Positions 8,080 to 17,599 of a stretch of DNA of 64,000 nucleotides are shown here, in pieces. The stretch is from assembly GCA_012959465.1 (NCBI GenBank), contig DUDC01000163.1, positions 21,498-85,497 of the forward strand, written 5' to 3'. Source of the stretch: Planctomycetaceae bacterium (GTDB taxonomy: Bacteria; Planctomycetota; Planctomycetia; Pirellulales; Pirellulaceae). A program made the translations under genes and the position numbers. The stretch's first letter is position 1, and every line of letters begins with the position of its first letter. The notes beneath the pieces are model-generated. The model made no database searches. It had not been told where the DNA came from and saw only the letters and a list, made by a program, of their open reading frames with translations.

Positions 8080-9960
8080 TCAATTGATGGTCGAGGTGGT
8101 GGAAACCTGTTCCGCCCAGTGGTTCAACGTCATTAGTGCCCACAGCCGAACCGAGTGCTCGGCTCTGCCGGACAGATGTTCGGAAATCAGGCGTTCAACG
8201 GCCTGGCGGCTGATGACCTCCTCGGGGATCTGCCTACCTTCTGCAAGCCGCTCCCGAATGTCGTTTTTCAACTCGTTGCGAAACCAGCCAGCTAGCGGCA
8301 CTCGAAATCCATGTTTTGGCCGCCGACTGATTTCCACGGGCAGATATCGCGTCAACAGCTGCCGAAGTACCACTTTGGTGACGCCCCGACGACTGACTTT
8401 TTTGGAAAACGGCAGCGAGCGTCCAAACGCCAGCATCCGATTATCGAGCAGCGGCACCCGCACCTCAATCGACGCGTACATCGAGGTTCGATCGGTCTTC
8501 GGCAACATTTGACCCGCCAGTGGATGGAGCAGACCATCGGTGTAGTACCAGTCATCGTTGTTGAGTTGGTCGCGGCCAACCTGTCGGTACGGCGCTGGGT
8601 CCACGAGCCAATGTTCGTGAGGAGGCGAGAACGGCCCCGGCACGTAATCCTGATCCGCGAGCATGGAAAAACCGACTCGAGCCCTGCGGAGTTTTTCACG
8701 AAACCCACGGCTAGGGGTTCTCGGAAGGCAATTCACCACACCGCCAGCCAGCGAACGAAGCCAACTTGGAGACGCGTGGTACCGCCGCTTCCAGGACAGA
8801 AGCCAATGATGGGGATAGCCTCCGAAGACTTCGTCACCCCCGTCTCCGGAAAGGCAGACCTTGACGTGCTGACGCGCCTCGCGAGAAACGAGCAACAATG
8901 GCAAGACGGCCGGATCGACAATCGGCTCATCCATCGCTAGCCAAGCGTCATCGAGCAACTCCAGCAAACGCGGAGGGTCGACCATCAAGGTATAGTGTTC
9001 CGTTCTCAGGTGGTCGGCGACAGCACGCGCCACCTGCGACTCATCTGCAGCGACCGCTTCATCCGACCCACCCGAAAAACCAACGGAAAATGTCTTGATC
9101 CCCGGCTGCAATTTCGCGGCCACCGCAGTCAGTAGGCTGGAGTCGATTCCGCCACTCAGAAAGACGCCGACCGGTACATCGGCCACGAGTTGCGAACGCA
9201 CTGTTTCCGTCAGCAGATCATCGAGCTGGTCGACAGCTGAGTTTCCCGAGGAGGCATCGAAAGGTGAGGTGCAAGCTGCCGGCAACGGCGAGCGGGTGCT
9301 TCGGGCACCCGCTCGATCCACAGTCAACCGTTCACCAGCTCCCAATTTTCTCACACCCAACCAGGGTGTCTCGGGGGCAGGGAACCAGCCTAATTGAAGA
9401 AAGGAGCGAATCGCCGCGCTATTCCATTCAAAAGCAACGCCCAACGCTTGTAACCCGCGGATCATGCCCCTGAGTTCGGAGCAAAAGACGAAGAAATCGT
9501 CGTCACGGTAATAGTACAGCGGCTTGATCCCCACCGGATCGATGGCCAGCTGAAGCCGAGCCTCGCGCGAGTCCCAAATCGCATAGGCGTACATCCCGTT
9601 CAGCTGCTCACAAAACGCCTCCCCCTCGTCCTCATACAGGTGCAGTAGGACTTCGGAGTCGGTGCTGGTCGCGAAGGTGTGGCGACTGGCCAACCGGTCT
9701 CGAATCGCCTGATAATCGTACACTTCGCCGTTGTAGACCAGCACGCAGGAACGATCCTCGTTGAACAACGGCTGACGACCACCGGCAAGATCAATGATAC
9801 TCAGACGCGCATGGCCCAAAGTGACCTGCTGATCCTCGTAGTAACCCGTCTCGTCCGGACCGCGGTGCGAGATCGCAGACAGCATGGCAACCACGGCGGC
9901 GCGACGGCGCTCCACCGCAATATTGCCTGATATCGAGAGGATCCCCGCAATTCCACACAT
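8080..9960 (-). CDS. asnB: Asparagine synthase (glutamine-hydrolysing)
   Basis: The start is placed at the ATG directly before Cys-Gly-Ile-Ala-Gly, because this class II amidotransferase must expose the N-terminal Cys after Met removal; four upstream codons are also open. The 626-residue product has an N-terminal glutaminase domain (SHRGPDETG, YNGEVYDYQ, STDSEVLLH) and a C-terminal synthetase domain with the ATP loop GVFLSGGIDSSLL and LSGDGGDEVFGGY. It amidates aspartate, or, as in related planctomycete paralogues, a surface sugar or peptide. The linker between the two domains is short and is coded by DNA that forms a strong hairpin (9290-9314). Confidence 0.93.
   Translation of the reverse strand: MCGIAGILSISGNIAVERRRAAVVAMLSAISHRGPDETGYYEDQQVTLGHARLSIIDLAGGRQPLFNEDRSCVLVYNGEVYDYQAIRDRLASRHTFATSTDSEVLLHLYEDEGEAFCEQLNGMYAYAIWDSREARLQLAIDPVGIKPLYYYRDDDFFVFCSELRGMIRGLQALGVAFEWNSAAIRSFLQLGWFPAPETPWLGVRKLGAGERLTVDRAGARSTRSPLPAACTSPFDASSGNSAVDQLDDLLTETVRSQLVADVPVGVFLSGGIDSSLLTAVAAKLQPGIKTFSVGFSGGSDEAVAADESQVARAVADHLRTEHYTLMVDPPRLLELLDDAWLAMDEPIVDPAVLPLLLVSREARQHVKVCLSGDGGDEVFGGYPHHWLLSWKRRYHASPSWLRSLAGGVVNCLPRTPSRGFREKLRRARVGFSMLADQDYVPGPFSPPHEHWLVDPAPYRQVGRDQLNNDDWYYTDGLLHPLAGQMLPKTDRTSMYASIEVRVPLLDNRMLAFGRSLPFSKKVSRRGVTKVVLRQLLTRYLPVEISRRPKHGFRVPLAGWFRNELKNDIRERLAEGRQIPEEVISRQAVERLISEHLSGRAEHSVRLWALMTLNHWAEQVSTTSTIN
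9290..9314. repeat. GC-rich hairpin inside the asnB linker
   Basis: GAGCGGGTGC and its exact reverse complement GCACCCGCTC enclose a five-base TTCGG loop. It falls in the stretch that joins the glutaminase and synthetase domains, where the protein is low in conserved residues. It could be a remnant of a small palindromic element tolerated in frame, or chance. Confidence 0.5.
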
Positions 9961-9998
9961 GGTAGGCCGCATTCGTTGGCAAACGGTCGCAATGTAGT

Positions 9999-10343
9999 TT
10001 AAGTCAGCAGTTTCAGGACATTCTCCGGAGGTCGCCCCAATACGGCCACGTCTCCGACAACGACAATCGGCCGTTCAATAATCGCCGGATGCGCAACCAT
10101 CAAATCTAGCCAACCATCCTCATCGTGAGGTTCATTCAGTCCCAATTTGCGATGGTCGTTTTTTCTTACCAAGTCGATCGCCGCGATCGAAAGCTGGCCG
10201 AGTATCCGCCGTAGTGCATCGCGGTCCGGCGGGTCCGTCAGGTACAGCACGACCTCCGTTTCGACGTCGTGGTCACTCAGTAGGTCCAGAGTCTGACGAC
10301 TTTTGGAGCAACGTGGATTGTGATAGATCGTAGCTTTGATCAA
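9999..10343 (-). CDS. arsC: Arsenate reductase, ArsC (glutaredoxin-dependent type)
   Basis: No ATG lies near the conserved N-terminus; the TTG ending at 10343 has GGAG nine bases upstream and places the catalytic cysteine at residue 12 (HNPRCSKSRQT), exactly as in E. coli ArsC. The product has 114 residues. The arginines that hold arsenate are recognisable: the DPPDR, ERPIV and LGRPP elements. It reduces arsenate to arsenite with glutathione and glutaredoxin, or belongs to the related Spx/YffB group. No arsenite pump or ArsR lies beside it. It follows the LarA-like gene in the same direction with a gap of 56 bases. Confidence 0.85.
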   Translation of the reverse strand: MIKATIYHNPRCSKSRQTLDLLSDHDVETEVVLYLTDPPDRDALRRILGQLSIAAIDLVRKNDHRKLGLNEPHDEDGWLDLMVAHPAIIERPIVVVGDVAVLGRPPENVLKLLT

Positions 10344-10399
10344 TTTGCTTGACTCCCGACGGTCTTGGTTCCCAGCAACAGGACGCAACGCGATGGCCC

Positions 10400-11674
10400 T
10401 TAGGCAATCCGAGCCAAAACATAGGGGCCCTTGGGCATCACCGCAATCGTAGCGTGCGAACCATAGCAACGCATCGCCTCCGCGACGGCAACCTCGACAC
10501 TGGGCACGCTTTGAACAAACAATCGATTGATCTGGTGGGGTGAAAGGCCGTCGGTGTACACCTTGATTTTCGCCTTCTTCGTCGCTTTGGCTAGCTCCTC
10601 AAGCTGCCATTGATCCATCACGAAGTAGTCCTCATCGTTCAACAACGAGTCCATGAAGTCGTCCACGGTATCGTGTCGGTCGAACAGACTGGCAAACTCG
10701 TCGCTGCCAATTCCCTCGCTCATCCCAGCCGCGACGACGACCGTTCCGCCCGGTTTGACCACCGCGGCGGCCGCCACCATCCCTTTGACCGACTGATAAA
10801 ACGTGGTATCGAGTGGATAACCGGCGGCGCTCGTCACAACAACGTCGACGGGTTGATCGATCGTGGCCGTCACTACGCTGGAGACGTACTCGGAGCCGGC
10901 CAGGAAAGCCTGCTCCATATCGCCAGCGACAAATTGCAGCGGACGATGCTCCGAATCGATGATCGCGTTGACGATGAAGTCACATCCAGCCCGTCGAGCG
11001 ATCCAGGTGTTCTCCTCGTGAACCGGGTTTCCGTCCAAATGTCCTGCGCCGGCCAACGGGTGCTCTAGAAATTGGGGGCCATGCCAAACTCGAATTGTCT
11101 CTAAGGCGGCAATTCCAGGACAGATCAACTTCCTTCCACCCGAGTATCCGGCCATGAAATGCGGCTCGATCAAACCGATCGTCAGCTTGAGTTCGGCTTG
11201 GAGATAACGACGATCAATCCAAATTGGCACACCGCGGGGACTCTCACCCAAATAGTCGTGCTCGTCGCGATGCGTGCCAAAGTGGTTTTCGATGCGGTAT
11301 GTCGAAGCGATTTTCGCTCCCACCATTTCGACAATCTCGCCGTGAGTAGATGGGCGATGTAGACCCGTGGCGATTAGGATCGTTACGTCCTTCTTCGCAA
11401 TGCCGGCCGAATGCAACCGAGGAAGGACGACGTCCAGTATCAACTCATTGGGAACAGGACGCGTGATGTCGCAAATCAGAATGCAAGCGTTGTTTTTGCC
11501 AGCGGCCAACTCGTGAAGTGGCGGCGATGCGATGGGGTCGGCGAGCAGACGGCCCAATTCCCCTAGAGGATGGGGCAAGGGGTGAGCGTCCTTGTAGGAT
11601 AAGACCTGGACCGCATGATCGTCCGGCAACTCGACATCCAGCCCCTGGCGACCGTATTCCAATCGCACGCGCAT
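10400..11674 (-). CDS. LarA-like nickel-dependent racemase family protein
   Basis: The 424-residue product resembles LarA, the nickel-pincer lactate racemase. Visible parts are the CDITRPVP segment near residue 68, ATGLHRPST near 102, HFGTHRD near 130 and the lysine-bearing [14 protein letters not shown] near 175, the region where LarA binds the NPN cofactor through Lys. LarA homologues racemise or epimerise various 2-hydroxy acids. The cofactor genes larB, larC and larE are not in this window, so they must be elsewhere or the protein does another job. arsC follows in the same direction. Confidence 0.85.
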   Translation of the reverse strand: MRVRLEYGRQGLDVELPDDHAVQVLSYKDAHPLPHPLGELGRLLADPIASPPLHELAAGKNNACILICDITRPVPNELILDVVLPRLHSAGIAKKDVTILIATGLHRPSTHGEIVEMVGAKIASTYRIENHFGTHRDEHDYLGESPRGVPIWIDRRYLQAELKLTIGLIEPHFMAGYSGGRKLICPGIAALETIRVWHGPQFLEHPLAGAGHLDGNPVHEENTWIARRAGCDFIVNAIIDSEHRPLQFVAGDMEQAFLAGSEYVSSVVTATIDQPVDVVVTSAAGYPLDTTFYQSVKGMVAAAAVVKPGGTVVVAAGMSEGIGSDEFASLFDRHDTVDDFMDSLLNDEDYFVMDQWQLEELAKATKKAKIKVYTDGLSPHQINRLFVQSVPSVEVAVAEAMRCYGSHATIAVMPKGPYVLARIA

Positions 11675-11715
11675 GCAAATGCCTCAACTGCGGGGCGTGG
11701 AAAAGACGACTTCGA

Positions 11716-11937
11716 CTATTCGGCCTCTGTCGTGCCTTCTTCCTCTTCTTCCTTCTTCGCCTTCTTTTTCTTCTTCAACGTGAGCTTTTGGACCCGTACT
11801 TTCGGCAGACCATAAACCGAATCGCCCTCGGACCAGCGGTTGTTCTCCTGCAAATTGGCCAACCGCTCAACGCGGGTCAAAACGTTGCGATTGCTGCTCG
11901 ACCCAGTTTTGATCTTCAGACTTTTGTCGATGGTCAT
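11716..11937 (-). CDS. PVC small basic protein (TIGR04137-type)
   Basis: This 73-residue protein begins MTIDKSLKIKTGSSSNRNVLTR, continues with a RVERLANLQENNRW segment and GLPKVRVQKL, and ends in a Lys-rich run followed by a Glu-rich tail. This matches the small basic protein family conserved across Planctomycetes, Verrucomicrobia and Chlamydiae, described as a signature protein of the PVC group and thought to bind RNA or ribosomes. The acidic tail after the lysine run gives it a dipolar end. It stands as a single gene; the leftward LarA-like gene begins 42 bases after its stop. Confidence 0.9.
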   Translation of the reverse strand: MTIDKSLKIKTGSSSNRNVLTRVERLANLQENNRWSEGDSVYGLPKVRVQKLTLKKKKKAKKEEEEEGTTEAE

Positions 11938-12131
11938 CGGTATAAGCTCTCGATTTTGAGGGTGGGCTCAAACCACCACTCACAGGGCTACTTGGCTGGA
12001 ATCCCCCAGTTTAGAGCTCAAAATGCAATCTGACAAGGTCAACGACCAAACGCGGCCCAACCGGTGTTTCGTGGCTCTCTGCCCGCCGGTGGGGGTAGAC
12101 TGGAGCCAGCGGCACCGATGGAAACCACGGA

Positions 12132-13019
12132 TCACTTGGTTTCCAATTCACTCTCAACGCGGCGAATCTGCTGCAAAAACACCTCCATGCTCGCCGTTCG
12201 TTTATTCACGTCCGGCTCGATGCAACGCATGATCGCCTTGCCCAACGTTCGATGCAAATCGACATTGAGGTCAAAAATGTCCTTCGGTTCCTTGGTGTCG
12301 TGATCGAGGGCGGCTAAGCCCGACGTCTCGGACACCGGCCACGGCAGCTCGAACGTACAAATGTGATAGGCGGTCACCCCAAAGGCAAATATGTCCAGAC
12401 GCTGATCCGTCCATCGCCGGCGAATCACCTCGGGTGCCATGTACAAGGGTGTTCCGGTGCGATTCCCCGGCTGCATGAAGGGTCTCAGCGCCGGCAACGT
12501 CAAGCCAAAGTCAATCAACTTGAGATCGGACGCCGTGGCGTCCGTGCAGATGAAATTCCGCGGGCAGACGTCTCGGTGAATGAACCCCGACTTGTGCACC
12601 GCCGCGATTGCCTCGGCCATCTGCCGTACCAGCTTCAACCGGTTGCCGATGATCTTCGGTTCCTTGTTGTAAACCAGCGTTTGAAGGACCGAGCCGCCGA
12701 CGAACTCCATCAAGACATACCCAATACCATCGGTCGTCAAACCGTGCTCGTAGGTCTTCACCACCAAGGGATGATTGATTTGCGCCGCGATTTCGCCTTC
12801 GCTCGGTTTTTTGAGGCCCTTAAACCGGTTTTCAAACAAATCGACCTTTTCTCGGTCGGCAATTTTCAGCCCGTAGATATCCCCAGTGGCTCGTTCTCGC
12901 GCCATATAGAACTTGGACATCGTCCCCGAGACAGCCGCTCGCAGCACTTCGAATCGCTCATTTACGTTCAGACGGGCAGTGCCCCCGAGAACGTCGCGTA
13001 TCTTATCGAATACTCCCAT
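12132..13019 (-). CDS. Serine/threonine protein kinase, single-domain
   Basis: The 295-residue product is a kinase domain with little else. Lys in YGLKIAD is the ATP-binding lysine, HRDVCPRN the catalytic loop, DFGLTLP the metal loop and MAPEVIRRR the APE element, and DIFAFGVTAYHI follows. The usual catalytic-loop lysine (HRDLKPxN) is replaced by Cys, and the glycine loop is poor (AVSGTMSKFY). HRDxCPRN variants are, from memory, common among planctomycete kinases, so activity is still likely. There is no membrane helix or sensor, so it is cytosolic. accD lies upstream in the same direction, 114 bases away. Confidence 0.9.
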   Translation of the reverse strand: MGVFDKIRDVLGGTARLNVNERFEVLRAAVSGTMSKFYMARERATGDIYGLKIADREKVDLFENRFKGLKKPSEGEIAAQINHPLVVKTYEHGLTTDGIGYVLMEFVGGSVLQTLVYNKEPKIIGNRLKLVRQMAEAIAAVHKSGFIHRDVCPRNFICTDATASDLKLIDFGLTLPALRPFMQPGNRTGTPLYMAPEVIRRRWTDQRLDIFAFGVTAYHICTFELPWPVSETSGLAALDHDTKEPKDIFDLNVDLHRTLGKAIMRCIEPDVNKRTASMEVFLQQIRRVESELETK

Positions 13020-13133
13020 TCACTCACTTCCCGCATTCCATCGAAGTGTCCCGTTTCGGTGAGCAAGCGAGTCCCCATAAGTTACCTGCAAGGACATCGC
13101 AATAACCGACCCGAGAGAAAAATCGCCTACAGC

Positions 13134-13961
13134 CTACTTTCCACAGTAGTCAATTGTACGAGCAATTTCACTTTTCAGCATGCCGCGAGAGACAATTCGA
13201 TCAACGTATCCGTGGTCCAGCAAGAATTCACTCGTCTGAAAACCCTCCGGCAACTCGATCCCGATCGTCGCTTTCACGGTCCGTGGTCCAGCAAAACCGA
13301 TCAGCGCCTTGGGTTCGGCCAACACGACATCTCCGAGTGACGCGAAACTGGCGGCCACTCCTCCCATCGTCGGGTTCGTCAGCACAGAAATGAACAGTCC
13401 GCCGGCCCCGTCGTATCTTGCCAACGCCGCGGAGACCTTAGCCATTTGCATCAGTGACAGTATCCCCTCGTGCATCCGCGCTCCGCCGCCGGAGCCGCTG
13501 ATAATAATCAGTGGTAATTGGTGTTCGGTCGCCCGCTCAACGAGTCTCGCTAGCCGTTCTCCGACGACCGATCCCATGCTGCCCATTATGAACGCAGAAT
13601 CCGTCACGCCGAAGGCAACTCGGCGAGCGCGAATCATGCCAGATCCCGTCAGAGCTGCCTCTGTGAGTCCCGTCCGTTCTTGTTCGGCTTTCAGTCGATC
13701 AACATACTTCTTCTTGTCTTCGAACTCGAGAGGATCGAGCGACTGGAGGCCGGCATCCCACTCCTCAAATGTGCCCTCGTCCAACACCTGGGCGACACGC
13801 TCGTGGGCCGAGACGTAGAAATGGTACTCGCATCTGGGACAGACTCCCATCCGCTTATCGATCTCTTTTTTATAGATGACCTGTTCGCAACCAGGACAGC
13901 GTTGCCACAGTCCTTCTGGTACGCCGCGTTTCGGTCGTTTGGTCGTTGTCATCAAAGTCAC
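13134..13961 (-). CDS. accD: Acetyl-CoA carboxylase carboxyltransferase subunit beta
   Basis: The 275-residue product has the N-terminal zinc ribbon (CPGC and CPRC, about residues 22-44) and the carboxyltransferase crotonase-like fold with [26 protein letters not shown] and [12 protein letters not shown]. The reading frame opens with GTG preceded by GGAG at five bases; an ATG nine bases later is an alternative start. With AccA it transfers carboxyl from biotin to acetyl-CoA to form malonyl-CoA. accA and the biotin subunits are not nearby. The stop of the phosphatase-fold gene lies 27 bases upstream, and rpe precedes that, so all three may share a transcript. Confidence 0.95.
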   Translation of the reverse strand: MTLMTTTKRPKRGVPEGLWQRCPGCEQVIYKKEIDKRMGVCPRCEYHFYVSAHERVAQVLDEGTFEEWDAGLQSLDPLEFEDKKKYVDRLKAEQERTGLTEAALTGSGMIRARRVAFGVTDSAFIMGSMGSVVGERLARLVERATEHQLPLIIISGSGGGARMHEGILSLMQMAKVSAALARYDGAGGLFISVLTNPTMGGVAASFASLGDVVLAEPKALIGFAGPRTVKATIGIELPEGFQTSEFLLDHGYVDRIVSRGMLKSEIARTIDYCGK

Positions 13962-13987
13962 CGTTTCTCCAGACCGCGAACGGGCTG

Positions 13988-14572
13988 TTAACGAGCACCC
14001 ACTAACGCCGTGTCCGAGATCACTTCAATCAGCTCCCAGGATCCCGTATCACATTCGGCCTTCCACAAGTCAGGCAAGTCGCTCTGCAACAATATACAGC
14101 GTACAACACTCGCCATCGGCTCTGGGACCACCAAAGCGAGAGTGCCTTCCTTATGTCGGCGGAGGATTCGCGACAGCGCCTTGCCAACTCGGCTCCGCGC
14201 CTCACACATCGACTCACCCTCTGGGGGACACACTTCCTCAGGGTGTTCGCGACAACTTTTGTAAACACGAGGCTGCTGACGGCGTACGTCGGCAATCAAC
14301 TTCCCATGCCACAAACCGTGGTCCAAGTTGCTTAGCTTTTCGATCACCTTCGGCTTGACACGGCGTTCGCCAGCCAACAGATCTGCCGTTTGCCGGGCCG
14401 ACTCGCAAGGAGAACAGTAAACCGCCTCAATGTCTTCGGCGGATAACTCGCCAACGGCCTTGTCGACTTGGCCACGCCCAACAGTGCTTAGTGGAATGCT
14501 CAACGAACCTTTGATTCGCCCCTGTTCGTCAAACTGTGTCGAACCCGGGCGAACAAGAATTATGCGTAACAT
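13988..14572 (-). CDS. Histidine-phosphatase-fold protein without catalytic histidines
   Basis: The start at ATG (14572) leaves 194 residues beginning [12 protein letters not shown]. In active enzymes of this fold the first loop is RHG with a phosphorylated His; here it is R8-P9-G10. The second histidine, near VVSHG in active members, is also proline: LALVVPEPM with P150. The remaining scaffold is conserved, including [11 protein letters not shown] with Arg60 and PPEGES with Glu. Both changes are clear in the codons (CCG and CCA). It is therefore very likely a binding or regulatory protein, not a phosphatase. It starts ten bases after the rpe stop, so a link to pentose phosphate metabolism is possible. 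Confidence 0.88.
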   Translation of the reverse strand: MLRIILVRPGSTQFDEQGRIKGSLSIPLSTVGRGQVDKAVGELSAEDIEAVYCSPCESARQTADLLAGERRVKPKVIEKLSNLDHGLWHGKLIADVRRQQPRVYKSCREHPEEVCPPEGESMCEARSRVGKALSRILRRHKEGTLALVVPEPMASVVRCILLQSDLPDLWKAECDTGSWELIEVISDTALVGAR

Positions 14573-14582
14573 CAACAAGATC

Positions 14583-15275
14583 TCATACAGTTTCAGATTC
14601 TGCCGCCAGCCTACTCAGCTGATCAATTGCGGCAGCGTAATCGGGTTGGCCGAAAATCGCCGAACCAACCACGAACAATGTCGCGCCCGCCTGAGAGCAT
14701 CGTTGAATCGTCGAGGCGTTCACGCCGCCATCAACCTCCAACAACGTTTCATCGGACGCTAGAGTCACTAATCGCTCCAATTTTTCCAGGGCAACATCGT
14801 CAAACGACTGTCCGCCAAACCCAGCCTGGACACTCATCACTAGCACCATGTCACACAAGCTCAGGCACGGTTCGATCTCTTCGACAGGTGTCTGAGGATT
14901 GATGGCGATACCAGCCCCGACGCCGCGAGAACGAATCTGCTCCAAAATCGGCCGGGGGTCGTCGACCGCCTCCCGATGAAATGTGATCCAATCTGCACCG
15001 GAGTCAATGAACGCATCAATGTATTGGGCAGGACTGGATATCATCAAGTGTACATCGATGGGCAAGTCCGTCAGTCGCCGCAATCCCTTCACAATCGGCA
15101 TGCCATACGTGAGGTTTGGCACGAACTGTCCGTCCATTACGTCCAAATGTAATCCACGAACACCAGCAGCCTCCAATGCCCGAACCTCCCGCTCCAAGTT
15201 GCCGAAATCGCAAAGCAAGAACGACGGCAAAATGACCGGCGTACCGTCACACCAATTTGAAGATCGCGGAGTCAT
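14583..15275 (-). CDS. rpe: Ribulose-phosphate 3-epimerase
   Basis: The 230-residue TIM-barrel enzyme interconverts ribulose 5-phosphate and xylulose 5-phosphate. Diagnostic elements are LPSFLLCDF near residue 17, HLDVMDGQFVPNLTYG near 42, DVHLM near 74, TFHREA near 96, VMSVQAGFGGQ near 148 and EVDGGVN near 179, which supply the metal His/Asp pairs and the phosphate site. Length fits. The upstream 350 bases are non-coding and probably hold its promoter. The phosphatase-fold gene and accD follow. Confidence 0.96.
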   Translation of the reverse strand: MTPRSSNWCDGTPVILPSFLLCDFGNLEREVRALEAAGVRGLHLDVMDGQFVPNLTYGMPIVKGLRRLTDLPIDVHLMISSPAQYIDAFIDSGADWITFHREAVDDPRPILEQIRSRGVGAGIAINPQTPVEEIEPCLSLCDMVLVMSVQAGFGGQSFDDVALEKLERLVTLASDETLLEVDGGVNASTIQRCSQAGATLFVVGSAIFGQPDYAAAIDQLSRLAAESETV

Positions 15276-15626
15276 CTGGATCCGTGTTCAGAAGGAACAC
15301 CTAAAGAATAGCTTCCGGTTAGCTGCAATTGAGACCTGGCGACAATCACACCATCTCGAGGTGATTCGCCCGCTTAATTTTGTTGTTAGGTCTTGCTTGT
15401 AGGAGACGCGACGCACGTCCATCAACTGTTGCACACTATTGTAACTGCCGGCTGCCACGACGCCAGCCCATCCTCGCATCAAACAGCGCAAGGCCTTACA
15501 AATTAACATCTTATGTCAGCAACGAACCGGGTATGGGCCGGCTGTGTCGCAGCGGCGTTCAGGTAGTTGAGGATTGACCACAGAGGATCGCTCTGTCCTT
15601 TTTTGCCGACCTGCGACCGCTGTTCG
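15276..15626. other. Intergenic region upstream of rpe
   Basis: No protein-like frame, tRNA or clear terminator is visible. The right half follows the stop of the leftward lipoprotein gene and the left half probably contains the rpe promoter. No strong -35/-10 pair stood out. Confidence 0.5.
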
Positions 15627-16847
15627 CTAACGAGTGGCTCGCCACTCGAGGGACGGCTGGCGTTCAGCTGCCCGAGTCGCAGTTCCGTCGTACACCGATG
15701 CGGACGGTCCAGTGTCGGAACCGGTGAGATCTGGCAGACCGATCGGATCGTCAGAGAGCGTCGATGTTTCGAGCGAACGGTCGCCAGGTGGACGCGCTAC
15801 GGGGAGACCTCGATGCACGGAATCACCGAAAGGAAGATCTTGACGAGAGCGAGTGGACCAGCCATTGTCAATCGGCGGGTCATTGTCGCGAGTCAGGCGG
15901 CTTACGCGCGTTCCTTCGCCGAGAGCCGCCAGGTTCGGCGCGAGATTCGGCGTAAGTGGTAGATCAGCCTGCCAGTTTCCGCCGCCCGGCCCGTGGTATC
16001 GGACGAACACGTGGAGTTGATCAGTGGAGGGCGGTTCGCCCTTCCAAGACATATCCAAGCGGTAGCCGACACCCAAATTATCAGCCGAAAATGCCTGCTC
16101 AACCTCGTCGCGAGAAAACTCCCATCTGGCAATATGGGCCCGTCCCTCGCTGTCCATTAATTCGACCGATATAGGCCCGGGTACGGCAAGCACCTCCCCG
16201 TCTTGGTCCAACGGTTGAACGAGAATCGACATACCATCGTCGCCGAGTTCGCCGTCAAAATCACGACTGCCCGAGGAATTTCCAATGCGTAACCTGGACA
16301 CGATTTGCTGGACGACCGTGTGACCATCCCAACGATTCGTTCGCTGGTTGCGACCAGAACCGCCCCCCGCCAACTCGTCGAATGTCCGCGAGGATGGTGT
16401 AGGGTGCAGTCGGACTGCAGACGTTCGATTGAGCAAACGCCGATTGAATCCCATGTCGCGCGGATCCCCGGCTCCCTCAGCGGGATCTGCCTCCAGCCCA
16501 GTACCAGCTGGACCCAAGTCGACATCTGGAGGAACGAGATTCTCGTCGGGCTCTTCAGAGTCGCCGTCAGTTTCAAAACGACGAGACGAGCCGAATGACG
16601 CGTCAGAACGACGGTCTTCCTCGAGTCGCCTGAGCCGAGCCTCTACTCCATAGATTCGCAGCCCCAGCTGTCGAGCCTCGCCGTTGAACTCTTCTGTGAT
16701 CTCTTGTCGAACTCGGTGGCGCCCGCCACAGCCCGACAGCACAATCAATAGCAGGGGCAGAAGAACCAACAGAGTTGCACGTAGCAAGCAGAAGCTCACA
16801 CTGATGTGGCTCGACGACGCATCATAGATTGCTTGACGTCCTGTCAT
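15627..16847 (-). CDS. Hypothetical lipoprotein with coiled segment
   Basis: The 406-residue product has a hydrophobic segment ending in a lipobox-like LIVLSGCGG (Cys near residue 41). The first 23 codons before the hydrophobic core are probably upstream of the true start, which may be internal. After the Cys comes a charged helical stretch (about 48-85, with EARLRRLEEDRR) followed by a long low-complexity Asp/Gly/Pro/Ser-rich linker. Residues about 185-310 look folded and may form a beta-sandwich (MSILVQPLDQDGEVL, PISVELMDSEG, WEFSRDEVE, LHVFVRYHGPGG). The C-terminal 90 residues are again low complexity. From memory, planctomycetes have similar envelope proteins of unknown role. Confidence 0.75.
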   Translation of the reverse strand: MTGRQAIYDASSSHISVSFCLLRATLLVLLPLLLIVLSGCGGRHRVRQEITEEFNGEARQLGLRIYGVEARLRRLEEDRRSDASFGSSRRFETDGDSEEPDENLVPPDVDLGPAGTGLEADPAEGAGDPRDMGFNRRLLNRTSAVRLHPTPSSRTFDELAGGGSGRNQRTNRWDGHTVVQQIVSRLRIGNSSGSRDFDGELGDDGMSILVQPLDQDGEVLAVPGPISVELMDSEGRAHIARWEFSRDEVEQAFSADNLGVGYRLDMSWKGEPPSTDQLHVFVRYHGPGGGNWQADLPLTPNLAPNLAALGEGTRVSRLTRDNDPPIDNGWSTRSRQDLPFGDSVHRGLPVARPPGDRSLETSTLSDDPIGLPDLTGSDTGPSASVYDGTATRAAERQPSLEWRATR

Positions 16848-16910
16848 CCTTTTCCTCGTTGCCTCAACTCCGTTTGAAGCAATTGCGCTGCAACATTTAT
16901 GGCCCGACGC

Positions 16911-17498
16911 CTACGACTCCATCTTTTCCACAACGTTGTCGATGAGCCGATATTCCTTGGCTTCCTCCGCCGTCATGAAGCAATCTCTATCGGTATCCTG
17001 CTCGATTTTGTCGAGCGATTGGCCCGTGTGGTGAATCAAGATCTGATTGAGTTTGACCTTGATCCTCTGGAATTCGCGAGCGTGAATCATGATATCCTCG
17101 GCACTGCCCTGCATACCAGCCAATGGCTGATGGATCATGATCCTTGAGTTCGGTAACGAAAACCGTTTGCCAGGTGCACCAGCAGTGAGCAGGACGGCCC
17201 CCATCGAGGCTGCTTGGCCAACACAGTAGGTTGCAACATCACACGTGATGAATTGCATCGTGTCGTAAACAGCCAACCCCGCGCTGACACTTCCGCCTGG
17301 CGAGTTAACGTAGAGGTGAATGTCCGCGTTCGGGTCGTCCGACTGCAGGAACAACATTTGGGCGACTAGCGAATTGGCGACTTGATCGTTGACCTGGGTG
17401 CCGAGAAAGACGATGCGGTCCTTGAGCAACCGGCTATAAATATCGTAGGCGCGCTCTTCGCGGCCGCTTTTCTCGACGACTATCGGAATATGGGACAT
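16911..17498 (-). CDS. clpP: ATP-dependent Clp protease proteolytic subunit (second copy)
   Basis: The start at the ATG before [10 protein letters not shown] has GGAG eleven bases upstream and gives 195 residues, the usual ClpP length. The catalytic triad is present: Ser in [11 protein letters not shown], His in MIHQPLAG and Asp in TDRDCFM. It forms heptameric rings with a Clp ATPase and degrades unfolded or tagged proteins. It directly follows another clpP and trigger factor, the order tig-clpP-clpP. The clpX gene expected after them in many bacteria is not present; a lipoprotein gene follows instead. Confidence 0.95.
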   Translation of the reverse strand: MSHIPIVVEKSGREERAYDIYSRLLKDRIVFLGTQVNDQVANSLVAQMLFLQSDDPNADIHLYVNSPGGSVSAGLAVYDTMQFITCDVATYCVGQAASMGAVLLTAGAPGKRFSLPNSRIMIHQPLAGMQGSAEDIMIHAREFQRIKVKLNQILIHHTGQSLDKIEQDTDRDCFMTAEEAKEYRLIDNVVEKMES

Positions 17499-17599
17499 CG
17501 TCTGATCCACTCCGTCATTGCAGGGTAATTTTGGGTTATTCTTTACGTCTTCCGGAGACACTCACCGTGAGTGCTAACGGAAAGTACTTGCACAAATCA

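Noticed and set aside
12363-13340. Plus-strand open frame of 325 codons opposite the kinase gene
   Set aside because: Antisense shadow of a well-supported kinase and of accD.
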